A DNA stretch of 18,823 nucleotides, taken from positions 1 to 18,823 of the forward strand of contig CBFGTV010000066.1 in NCBI GenBank assembly GCA_965652145.1. Reading direction: 5' to 3'. The translations under genes were made by a program, and so were the position numbers. The notes under the pieces were generated by a model. That model saw only the letters and a program-made list of their open reading frames with translations. It was not told the DNA's origin and did not search any database. The DNA is from CBFGTV01 sp965652145 (GTDB taxonomy: Bacteria; Bacillota; Clostridia; Peptostreptococcales; Natronincolaceae). Shown here piece by piece: positions 1 through 6,156 of this stretch (its first letter is position 1; each line of letters begins with the position of its first letter).

Positions 1-258
1 ATTACAATAAATTTTTATAAGATTATTTTGGGATTTCTTTAAGTTTATCTGAATATAAATAACCTTCTAATGAAAACAATGGATAAAATATGCTTTTTTT
101 GAATTAATACATAATTATGGTTAAAAATGGCTAAATAATATTTTAATGCGGCTAAATATATTTAATTACTATATAGTTTGATAGTGATATGTTACAATAT
201 GAGAAATGGTGGCCACTATAATTAAATTTTAAAAAATGCAATATAAGGAGGTAATCAA
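1..258. other. AT-rich upstream region, no gene seen
   Basis: Very AT-rich stretch before the first gene. I see no coding potential, tRNA or clear terminator. A TATAAT hexamer lies at 217-222 and a TTGATA at 178-183, but their spacing (33 bp) does not make a sigma-A promoter. A weak TTACAA at 192-197 lies 19 bp upstream of the TATAAT. The first gene has a good ribosome site (AAGGAGGT near 246-253), so its promoter is presumably here but cannot be fixed. Confidence 0.4.
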
Positions 259-1191
259 ATGAAAAAAGTATTATCAATGGTTATTATCTTTGGAATGTTG
301 TTGTGTAGTATTCTGGCCAATACTGTAGTTTTTGCAGAAGAAGGTAGCGTAATCAATAAAAATCAAGATATAGAAAGTTTGCATGATTTAAAATTGAATC
401 CAGGACAATTAAATATGGATGAAATTCCAGATAAATTAAGACTAAGACTGGAGAGAAGGATCCGGGAAATAGACAAATATTTAGAAGAACTTAGTGAGGC
501 TAAGGTTAGAGTTGAAATCATGGAACAGAAGAAAATTAATGACGCTTATTCTGCGCATAATGAGGCTATTTTAAAAAATGCAAAAGATAGATACCTCTAT
601 TTAGATAATCATTCTTATGAAATTGCAGGAATAATAAAGATGGAGGAGAATGGACATGACGATTTAATTAGTATTTCTTCTAGTGAATTTGATGTAACTA
701 CTGACAAACCTTCTGTCTATTATGAACCAGATATGGGAATGTATGTAATGCTAGGAGGATGGAAATGGAATAAAATGTACCCTGATTCTACAGTGGGTGG
801 TCCAGATGGTTTTGGCTTAAGAAATGAACATGAGAGAATAACAGTTATAGAAATGGGATTACGTACTTATGATGAAAGAGGAACTGTATATTACCACTCA
901 GATTTCTCACCCGAGACTTCAGCTTATGGAGTAGGAATGAGATTTCAAGACTCATGGATAAATTATGATGCCAGAACATATAATGCGTATAGAGGTAGTG
1001 GATGGGCATATTTTACTTTTTATGATGGATATCCTAGTGGAAAAACAGTCACTTTTAATGCAACCTATGCCCATAGTTGGAAAAGCACTTCATTGACTGG
1101 ATTTTCCATAGGTAAAAGTTCTTTTGGACTTTCATGGTCATCTTCAAAAGATAGATGGGACAGACCTAATTATAATAGTATTAAATTCTAA
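259..1191 (+). CDS. Secreted protein of unknown function (310 aa)
   Basis: I do not recognise the family. Residues 1-26 form a typical Sec signal peptide: a KK start, a hydrophobic core and a likely cleavage after VFA before EEG. Residues 35-110 are strongly charged and probably helical or coiled-coil, rich in Glu, Arg and Lys. Residues 150-310 are rich in Tyr, Trp, Gly and Ser and look like a beta-sheet domain (GGWKW 166-170, GGPDGFGL 180-187, SGWAYFTFYDGYPSG 247-261). There are no cysteines in the mature part and no cell-wall anchor motif, so it is probably released or loosely wall-associated. The start is supported by AAGGAGGT about 5 nt upstream. A secreted lipoprotein gene follows 48 nt downstream. 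Codons are mostly A/T-ending, unlike the sleB-to-epimerase block, which may mean a different history. Secretion is well supported; function is unknown. Confidence 0.85.
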   Translation: MKKVLSMVIIFGMLLCSILANTVVFAEEGSVINKNQDIESLHDLKLNPGQLNMDEIPDKLRLRLERRIREIDKYLEELSEAKVRVEIMEQKKINDAYSAHNEAILKNAKDRYLYLDNHSYEIAGIIKMEENGHDDLISISSSEFDVTTDKPSVYYEPDMGMYVMLGGWKWNKMYPDSTVGGPDGFGLRNEHERITVIEMGLRTYDERGTVYYHSDFSPETSAYGVGMRFQDSWINYDARTYNAYRGSGWAYFTFYDGYPSGKTVTFNATYAHSWKSTSLTGFSIGKSSFGLSWSSSKDRWDRPNYNSIKF

Positions 1192-1239
1192 AAAGAAAAA
1201 CTAAATTTTTCTTGGCCTCATGATTAGGGAGTGATTATT

Positions 1240-1728
1240 GTGACAATAAAAAAATCTTTTATACTGTTAGCGCTGCTTTTCTTACTCAGTGGTTGTAATT
1301 ATAATAAAAGGAATGATACGGCTAAGTCAATTCAAGAGGTCCTGGGAAAAGATATTAATAGAGAAAATTTAATAGAAATTGCCTCATCTGCTAGAGATAT
1401 AGCAATTTACCAGGATGAACGTAAGATTCATTATTACGTTTTTCAAGATAGCGAAATCTTAATGGGCGGAGTAGTTGACATTGATAAAGTTTGGCAAGAG
1501 TATGAATTAAGCGGCAGTCCATATTATTGGAGTACAAATAGTACAACAGATAATCGAATGAGCGTAATATGGGGAGTCGTTCTTAATACAGAGCCAGGAA
1601 ATATTTTCTACCAGGGAAAGCCTCTTGAATCTAACTTGATCGTGTTGGAAGAAGTCAGTTTTTACTATAAAATTTTCAATGAACCCTTGGAGCTTCCCAT
1701 AGAAATTGAATATCAAAGAATTCCTTAA
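1240..1728 (+). CDS. Small lipoprotein of unknown function (162 aa)
   Basis: The N-terminus is a lipoprotein signal: basic TIKK, a hydrophobic core, then lipobox LSGC with the lipidated Cys at residue 19. The mature protein of about 144 residues is therefore expected to be tethered to the outer face of the membrane. It has no motif I recognise; the later part contains alternating hydrophobic segments compatible with a small beta domain. A GTG at 1231 is in frame, but the second GTG at 1240 is preferred because AGGGAGTGAT (1226-1235) is a good ribosome site for it and would overlap the first GTG. The gene follows the secreted protein gene without a convincing terminator between them, so the two are probably co-transcribed and may act together at the cell surface. 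It is closed by a clear terminator at 1741. Confidence 0.8.
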   Translation: MTIKKSFILLALLFLLSGCNYNKRNDTAKSIQEVLGKDINRENLIEIASSARDIAIYQDERKIHYYVFQDSEILMGGVVDIDKVWQEYELSGSPYYWSTNSTTDNRMSVIWGVVLNTEPGNIFYQGKPLESNLIVLEEVSFYYKIFNEPLELPIEIEYQRIP

Positions 1729-1740
1729 TATGGCCATATA

Positions 1741-1770
1741 ACCGAGAAAAACCTTCTCGGTTTTTATTTT
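1741..1770 (+). terminator. Rho-independent terminator after the lipoprotein gene
   Basis: Perfect 8-bp stem ACCGAGAA (1741-1748) and TTCTCGGT (1754-1761) with a 5-nt loop, followed by a run of T (1761-1765, then ATTTTTG). It separates the first two genes from the sleB operon. Confidence 0.9.
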
Positions 1771-1837
1771 TGTTTTTTGGATAATTCTTTTCCTTTCAGC
1801 CAAAAATAGGATTAGTCAAATATAGGGAGGGAAACAG

Positions 1838-2521
1838 ATGAAAAAAAGAGTTTTGATATTTATCGCTGTGTTTTCACTAGTCATGGTATCCAGCCTGTAC
1901 ATAGAGGGAATCTACGCCCAAAATATTGGCTGGGGCTCAAGGGGGGAAGTCGTAAGGCAGGCCCAAACCAAGCTAAGGGATTGGGGTTATCTGGATGGAA
2001 CGGTAGATGGCGTATATGGATATGAGACCTATCAGGCGGTTCGATTATTTCAGCAGAGGAACGGGTTAACAGTAGATGGAATAATCGGCTCTCAAACCAG
2101 AAGTGCCCTGGGCTTGCCAGGTACGGCGCCCTCCTCCTCGACCCCGGCGGGAAGTGGTGTTTCCAGAAGCGATGATGTAAACATATTGGCTAGGGCAATC
2201 CATGCCGAAGCAAAGGGCGAGCCCTATGAAGGAAAGGTAGCTGTGGGGGCTGTCATATTGAATCGGGTACGGAATGCAGCTTTTCCCAACACCATTGCAG
2301 GGGTAATTTACCAACCCTGTGCCTTCGAGCCGGTTAAACGGGGAGCTATCAACGAAACCCCTGACGATGACTCCTACCGTGCTGCAAGGGACGCCTTAAA
2401 TGGATGGGATCCCACAGGTGGGGCAATCTATTTCTGGAATCCTGCCACTGCCACCAGTCAATGGATCTGGTCAAGGAAGGTTACCTTAAGGATTGGAAAA
2501 CATGTTTTTGCCCATGATTAA
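1838..2521 (+). CDS. sleB: Spore cortex-lytic enzyme SleB
   Basis: SleB is a lytic transglycosylase made in the forespore, stored near the inner spore membrane, and activated in germination to cleave cortex peptidoglycan containing muramic-delta-lactam. Residues 1-27 are a signal peptide ending GIYA. Residues 33-92 are a PG_binding_1 domain (AQTKLRDWGYLDG, VDGVYGYET, AVRLFQQRNGL, VDGIIGSQTRSAL). A Ser/Pro/Gly linker spans about 95-110. Residues 117-226 are the Hydrolase_2 catalytic domain, with LARAIHAEAKGEPYEGKVAVG carrying the expected catalytic Glu (E124), then ILNRV, CAFEPV and YFWNP. The length of 227 aa is normal for the family. A GGGAGGG site lies just upstream of the ATG. ypeB follows after 14 nt, the conserved partner order. 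No confident sigma-G promoter could be assigned in the short gap before the gene. Confidence 0.96.
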   Translation: MKKRVLIFIAVFSLVMVSSLYIEGIYAQNIGWGSRGEVVRQAQTKLRDWGYLDGTVDGVYGYETYQAVRLFQQRNGLTVDGIIGSQTRSALGLPGTAPSSSTPAGSGVSRSDDVNILARAIHAEAKGEPYEGKVAVGAVILNRVRNAAFPNTIAGVIYQPCAFEPVKRGAINETPDDDSYRAARDALNGWDPTGGAIYFWNPATATSQWIWSRKVTLRIGKHVFAHD

Positions 2522-2535
2522 ATAGGAGGGATCAA

Positions 2536-3885
2536 ATGAGAAGATATATATTGCCGATTATATTGGCCATTGCCCTGGTGATTACGGGGGTCTGGGGCTA
2601 TTATCAATATAACGAAAGAAATGACTACCATACTTATTTAGACATACAGTTTCAAAGACAATTTTATGATTTAATAGGCCATGTAGAAAATGTTCAGGTG
2701 GATCTTGCCAAGGCCATGGTTTCGGGGTCCAATCAAGATATGGTTAAATTTCTTAATGACACCATTCAACAGAGCTATATGGCACAGGAAAAGCTAACCC
2801 AGCTTCCCTTTTATCATGGAGCCATTCGGCAGACAGAAAAATTTCTAAGTCAGTTGGGTGACTATTGTACTGCCATGGTGAATAAGACCCTGGAGGGAAT
2901 TGTACTGGAGGCAGAGGAGCTTAACACGCTTCAAGAGCTCCACAGCTATGCTAACTTTTTATCCCAGGAGCTGGTTGGATTACAGCAAGAGGTGGTAAAG
3001 GGCGGTGTAAACTTTGGAGACCTGCGACGGGAAGGCAATGAAAATTTAGAGCTTGTAAATGATAAAATGAAGGATCTTAATTTAATTAATATTGAAGAAA
3101 GAATGCAGGATTACCCGGAGCTGATCTACGATGGCCCCTTTTCAGAGCATATAAAGGATATTCAGGCTAAGCTGGAGGGAGAGCCTATCGATGAAAGGAA
3201 AGCCATACAAATACTAGAATCAGAGTTCAAGGATCAAGGCATTTCAAATGCAAGGGTAGTGGGAAAAATAGAAAATTCCAATATTAACGGCTATTATTTA
3301 AAGGCTGATAAAAATGGAAGCAATAATGGTCAGGAGGTTTCGGCGGCCATCAGCCAAATCGGTGGAAAGGTGATCTGGTACTTGAATCCCCGGGCCATAG
3401 GTGAAAGCAAATTAAGCAAGGAAGAAGCCTTTGATCGGGCTCAGAAATTTTTAGCGAATAAGGGCTACGAATCTATGACTCCTACCTATTCCATGGCAGC
3501 TGAAGGGGAAATCGTAATTAATTTTGCCTATGAAGAGGATGATGTTATTATCTACACCGACCTTATCAAGGTAAAGGTGGCCTTAGACAATGGCGAAATC
3601 ATAGGCTTTGAAAGTGAGGGCTTTCTAATCAATCATCATGAACGAGAGATCCCAGCGCCTAAAATATCGGAGGAGGCGGCCAGAGAAAGACTTTCCTCCG
3701 GGGTTAAGCTAGAAAACAGCAGACTGGCTATTATTCCCATTGCAGGAAGAAAGGAATCGCTGTGCTATGAGTTTAAGGTTAAGTTCGGAGAAGATGATTA
3801 TTTAATCTATATTGATGCGGCCGATGGGCAGCAAAGGGCTGTATTATTGATGATTGAACAGGAGGATGGAACCCTGGTAATCTAA
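2536..3885 (+). CDS. ypeB: Germination protein YpeB
   Basis: YpeB is needed for SleB localisation or stability in dormant spores, and the two proteins are mutually dependent in Bacillus. The sequence starts with a short basic stretch and one membrane helix (about residues 4-22). An extracytoplasmic helical region runs to about 215. The C-terminal half contains three PepSY-like repeats, about 217-285, 291-360 and 375-438, recognisable from the E-A-x-x-x-A-x-x-F/L helices followed by beta-strands such as NGYYLKAD, VKVALDNGEIIGFES and YLIYIDAADGQQ. The length of 449 aa matches B. subtilis YpeB (about 450). TAGGAGGGA lies about 6 nt before the ATG. It directly follows sleB in the same operon. It is one of the most certain calls in the window and supports a spore former. 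Confidence 0.95.
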   Translation: MRRYILPIILAIALVITGVWGYYQYNERNDYHTYLDIQFQRQFYDLIGHVENVQVDLAKAMVSGSNQDMVKFLNDTIQQSYMAQEKLTQLPFYHGAIRQTEKFLSQLGDYCTAMVNKTLEGIVLEAEELNTLQELHSYANFLSQELVGLQQEVVKGGVNFGDLRREGNENLELVNDKMKDLNLINIEERMQDYPELIYDGPFSEHIKDIQAKLEGEPIDERKAIQILESEFKDQGISNARVVGKIENSNINGYYLKADKNGSNNGQEVSAAISQIGGKVIWYLNPRAIGESKLSKEEAFDRAQKFLANKGYESMTPTYSMAAEGEIVINFAYEEDDVIIYTDLIKVKVALDNGEIIGFESEGFLINHHEREIPAPKISEEAARERLSSGVKLENSRLAIIPIAGRKESLCYEFKVKFGEDDYLIYIDAADGQQRAVLLMIEQEDGTLVI

Positions 3886-3913
3886 TATAAAGTTAAAGTT
3901 AAACAACAACCTT

Positions 3914-3950
3914 AAGAAGCCAATGGCTAGTTTTCAGTCGTTGGCTTCTT
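3914..3950 (+). terminator. Stem-loop after ypeB, possible terminator
   Basis: AAGAAGCCAA (3914-3923) pairs perfectly with TTGGCTTCTT (3941-3950). The stem can extend inward by about five more pairs, including G-T wobbles, leaving a loop near 3929-3935. No run of T follows the stem beyond the TT ending it, so termination may be weak, or the hairpin may mainly protect the 3' end of the sleB-ypeB message. Confidence 0.6.
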
Positions 3951-4044
3951 GATGTTGAGCCTCAGCATGAAGATACAGGGCAGATGGTACCAAAACCAGA
4001 CTTAAGAATAAAAATAATATAAGAGAAAGGAAAGGGGGAAAAAA

Positions 4045-4419
4045 ATGAGTTGGATCGAAAGGCTATCTAATGGTGTTTCGGAAACTGCAAAGAACATTGG
4101 AAAAAGGTCTACGGAAGTGGTAGAAATCAGTAAATTGAGTATGAGTATTAGAAGAAAGGAAGAAGAGATCTCGAAGCGATTTGAGGAAATGGGTCAATAT
4201 ATTTACGGAAGACTGAAAAAGCTAAACCTTGTTACAAGGGATGAACTATATGAAATGCTTAGAGAGGTTGAGGCTTTAGAGGAAGAAATTCGTACCTACG
4301 AGCGGCTTATTTTGAGTATTAGAAACATTGCCTACTGCGACCATTGCCAGATTGAGCTGGAGGAAGATGCACGGTATTGCCCCCTGTGTGGCCGTTCCGT
4401 CAGCAAAGGCATGAATTAA
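4045..4419 (+). CDS. Coiled-coil protein with C-terminal zinc ribbon
   Basis: This is a cytoplasmic protein with no signal peptide or membrane helix. Residues about 30-95 form a long, strongly charged helix with heptad-like spacing (RRKEEEISKRFEEMG, LREVEALEEEIRTYERLIL), probably a coiled coil that dimerises. The C-terminus holds a rubredoxin-knuckle-type zinc ribbon: C98-x2-C101, then C112-x2-C115 (YCDHC and YCPLCGRSV). Such ribbons usually bind one structural zinc and mediate protein or nucleic-acid contacts. Small proteins of this architecture are widespread in Firmicutes, but I know of no assigned function. The ribosome site is the purine run AAAGGGGG about 7 nt upstream. It stands alone between the ypeB hairpin and the Fe-S gene's regulatory region. 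Zinc binding is a firm expectation; the role is unknown. Confidence 0.85.
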   Translation: MSWIERLSNGVSETAKNIGKRSTEVVEISKLSMSIRRKEEEISKRFEEMGQYIYGRLKKLNLVTRDELYEMLREVEALEEEIRTYERLILSIRNIAYCDHCQIELEEDARYCPLCGRSVSKGMN

Positions 4420-4433
4420 AAAAAACTATATTT

Positions 4434-4449
4434 TGTGCGAATCGTCACA
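4434..4449. promoter_or_regulatory. Crp/Fnr-family operator-like palindrome
   Basis: TGTGC-GAATCG-TCACA matches the Crp-family consensus TGTGA-N6-TCACA in spacing and at nine of ten half-site positions. It lies 64 bp before the Fe-S protein start. A TAAAAT hexamer at 4472-4477 would place the palindrome centre at about -42, the position used by class II activators, with no good -35 present, as expected for an activated promoter. The match is seen directly; the identity of any regulator is inference. Confidence 0.45.
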
Positions 4450-4459
4450 TACCAGCCAA

Positions 4460-4469
4460 TGATTAATCA
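4460..4469. repeat. Palindrome TGATTAATCA, repeated at the start codon
   Basis: TGATTAATCA is a perfect 10-bp palindrome. The 9-mer GATTAATCA occurs again at 4505-4513, overlapping the start codon of the Fe-S gene, 44 bp away (about four helical turns). It may be a paired regulator site or chance in AT-rich DNA. Confidence 0.3.
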
Positions 4470-4512
4470 GGTAAAATAGGTTTAGAATAAAAACAAAAGG
4501 AGAGGATTAATC

Positions 4513-5313
4513 ATGGCAATCAGAGAAATTATTGAAATAGACGAATCAAAGTGTAATGGATGTGGTCTTTGTGTACCCAATTGTGCAGAAGGGGCCATTC
4601 AAATTGTTAATGGAAAGGCAAAGCTAATTAATGATATATACTGTGACGGATTAGGGGCCTGTCTGGGTCACTGTCCCGAGGGAGCCTTAAAAATAGTAAA
4701 AAGAGATGCCGGGGAATTTGATGAAGAAGCAGTGGTGGCTCTGCTGGCAAGCCAAGGTAGAACCCTGGAGGGCCACAGTGTAGCCCCAAGTAAGCCAAAT
4801 GTAGTGAAGCATCAGCACCATCCCCAGCCAGTCCATGGTCATGGCCATGGAGGCGGATGCCCCGGCAGCAGAATGATGACCTTTAATGACGAGCCGGTCA
4901 ATACAACAGCTACAGCAGTGGGAAATAATGATATTGAAATCAAAATTAAATCTCAATTAAAGCAATGGCCCGTTCAGCTAAAGCTGGTGCCTGTCAATGC
5001 ACCCTATTTTGAAAATGCCGATCTGCTGGTAACAGCAGACTGTGTACCCTTTGCTTATCCAAACTACCATTTAGACCTGTTAAAGGGAAAAGCAGTGGTG
5101 GTTGGATGCCCGAAGCTGGATGATATCGCATTTTATACCGATAAACTAACTGAAATGTTTAAGGCTAATCGTTTTAAATCAATTACAGTAGCCTATATGG
5201 AGGTTCCCTGTTGTATGGGAATTGTCATGGCTGTCGATCAAGCAATAAAAAATGCCCAGGTGGATGTAACTGTTAATAAGGTTAAAATTGGGCTGCAGGG
5301 ACAAAGAATTTAA
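4513..5313 (+). CDS. Ferredoxin-domain Fe-S protein with His-rich linker
   Basis: A cytoplasmic electron-transfer type protein. Residues 8-62 form a bacterial two-cluster ferredoxin module. The first motif is C14-x2-C17-x2-C20-x3-C24. The second reads C44-DGLGA-C50-LGH-C54-P, so the usual middle cysteine (position 47) is Leu. The first [4Fe-4S] cluster has a complete set (14, 17, 20, 54); the second would have only 24, 44 and 50. Residues 100-116 are a His/Gly-rich linker ending GGGCPGS. The C-terminal domain (about 140-266) is not a family I can name; it has further cysteines at 177, 199 (GCPK) and 233-234 (PCC), which could ligate a metal. Proteins with this architecture are common in anaerobes and often annotated simply as 4Fe-4S ferredoxin. 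AAAAGGAGAGG precedes the ATG. A Crp-like palindrome lies upstream and a terminator follows, so it looks monocistronic. Redox role likely; partner unknown. Confidence 0.85.
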   Translation: MAIREIIEIDESKCNGCGLCVPNCAEGAIQIVNGKAKLINDIYCDGLGACLGHCPEGALKIVKRDAGEFDEEAVVALLASQGRTLEGHSVAPSKPNVVKHQHHPQPVHGHGHGGGCPGSRMMTFNDEPVNTTATAVGNNDIEIKIKSQLKQWPVQLKLVPVNAPYFENADLLVTADCVPFAYPNYHLDLLKGKAVVVGCPKLDDIAFYTDKLTEMFKANRFKSITVAYMEVPCCMGIVMAVDQAIKNAQVDVTVNKVKIGLQGQRI

Positions 5314-5327
5314 GGTTGAATAATAAG

Positions 5328-5362
5328 AGAATCCCTTCATTGGAAGGGATTCTTTTATTTTA
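5328..5362. terminator. Bidirectional terminator between convergent genes
   Basis: Perfect 11-bp stem AGAATCCCTTC (5328-5338) and GAAGGGATTCT (5343-5353) with loop ATTG, followed on the plus strand by TTTATTTTA. On the minus strand the stem is followed by a T-rich CTTATTATT. It serves the Fe-S gene and the convergent minus-strand gene, whose stop codon (5355-5357) lies in the T-run. Confidence 0.92.
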
Positions 5363-5945
5363 CCGTACTCTTTTGAAATTGAAATTCCTTTGAGGCCTTG
5401 AAATTCACCTTGAGTCCCCTGCCTAAAAGACTATCCTTATATTCCCGTTCATAGCTGCATTTATCAAAGGATATCTGGCAAAGCAGCTTGTGTTTGCAAG
5501 TGTTGCAGGCTAATTTTTGGAGCTTGGGAAGCTGCTTTTTAGAGAGCTTAATAAGACGAATTTCTTCCTTCTTATTTTGAAGGGTCTCTGTAATATAGGG
5601 ATTAACAGCCTTAAAATAATGCCTGCAAATCAATCCCAGGGCCCTTCGGCGATCCCTGGGGCGAATCAGTTCCACAGTAAATTCATTACTTTTAATATGG
5701 CCCTTGATTGCAGGCTTGTCTATGGAAACCGATAGGGTGCTGTAGGGAATATCTAAATATTCCATTTTAGGGGTAATCCTTCCCACCAGCTTAATTTGAT
5801 ACAGATCATTCAAATTATAGGTCTCTTCATAGGAAATTTCAAAATAGCGATAAAAGGGCCGTAATCGATAGAGCCAAAGGCCCCCTATGACCAATCCTAC
5901 AGCCGAAAATAAGTACAAATAGGGTAAAGCACCGTTCCATTCCAT
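5355..5945 (-). CDS. Membrane-anchored protein of unknown function, Cys cluster
   Basis: I do not recognise the family. One hydrophobic helix lies at residues 8-27. It is followed by RLRPFYRY, so by the positive-inside rule the large C-terminal part is probably cytoplasmic. Residues 35-110 alternate hydrophobic and polar and look like a beta domain. Near the end is a cysteine cluster, C147-x2-C150-x5-C156-x6-C163 (CNTC, LLC, DKC) in a Lys-rich context, suggestive of a zinc site or a small Fe-S site but not matching a named motif. One more Cys is at 107. The start is supported by TAGGAGGT on the minus strand about 7 nt before the ATG. It is transcribed towards the Fe-S gene and away from pgi, and has no operon partner. 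A real gene with good codon use; function unknown. Confidence 0.8.
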   Translation of the reverse strand: MEWNGALPYLYLFSAVGLVIGGLWLYRLRPFYRYFEISYEETYNLNDLYQIKLVGRITPKMEYLDIPYSTLSVSIDKPAIKGHIKSNEFTVELIRPRDRRRALGLICRHYFKAVNPYITETLQNKKEEIRLIKLSKKQLPKLQKLACNTCKHKLLCQISFDKCSYEREYKDSLLGRGLKVNFKASKEFQFQKSTVK

Positions 5946-6060
5946 GGCGTCAACCTCCTAAATCTATTGTAACATAACGATCTTTAGGTGATTACTGGTG
6001 AATTTTAGATGGGAAAAATTGTTTTATATTAAATTTCACAATGATCTAAGGGAGGAATTT

Positions 6061-6089
6061 TTGCTTTAATCGTTAATAATATATATATA
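6061..6089 (+). promoter_or_regulatory. Candidate sigma-A promoter for pgi
   Basis: TTGCTT (6061-6066), a 17-bp spacer, then TATATA (6084-6089). This would start transcription near 6096 and give a leader of about 60 nt that contains AAGGAGGA before the pgi start. The region is AT-rich, so a chance match is possible. Confidence 0.4.
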
Positions 6090-6156
6090 AAGAATTATAT
6101 ATCATAGCCAATGGCCGAGTCGACCACCCAAAGGGGTTTATTGTAAGGAGGAAATT

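Noticed and set aside
1193..1213. A/T stem AAGAAAAA with TTTTTCTT after the first gene
   Set aside because: An 8-bp stem with only one G-C pair is too weak to call a terminator, and the T-run is part of the stem.
1507..1803. Minus-strand 98-aa open frame over the lipoprotein gene
   Set aside because: It overlaps a well-supported lipoprotein gene, runs through the terminator and shows no domain or convincing ribosome site.
1776..1837. Possible sigma-G promoter for sleB
   Set aside because: A GGATAA and a CAAAAATA can be found, but neither the hexamers nor their spacing match a sigma-G promoter well enough to call.
5946..6156. Possible riboswitch or T-box in the gap before pgi
   Set aside because: No terminator hairpin, T-box motif or known aptamer core is visible; only a candidate promoter and a purine-rich ribosome-like GGGAGGA followed by an immediate stop.
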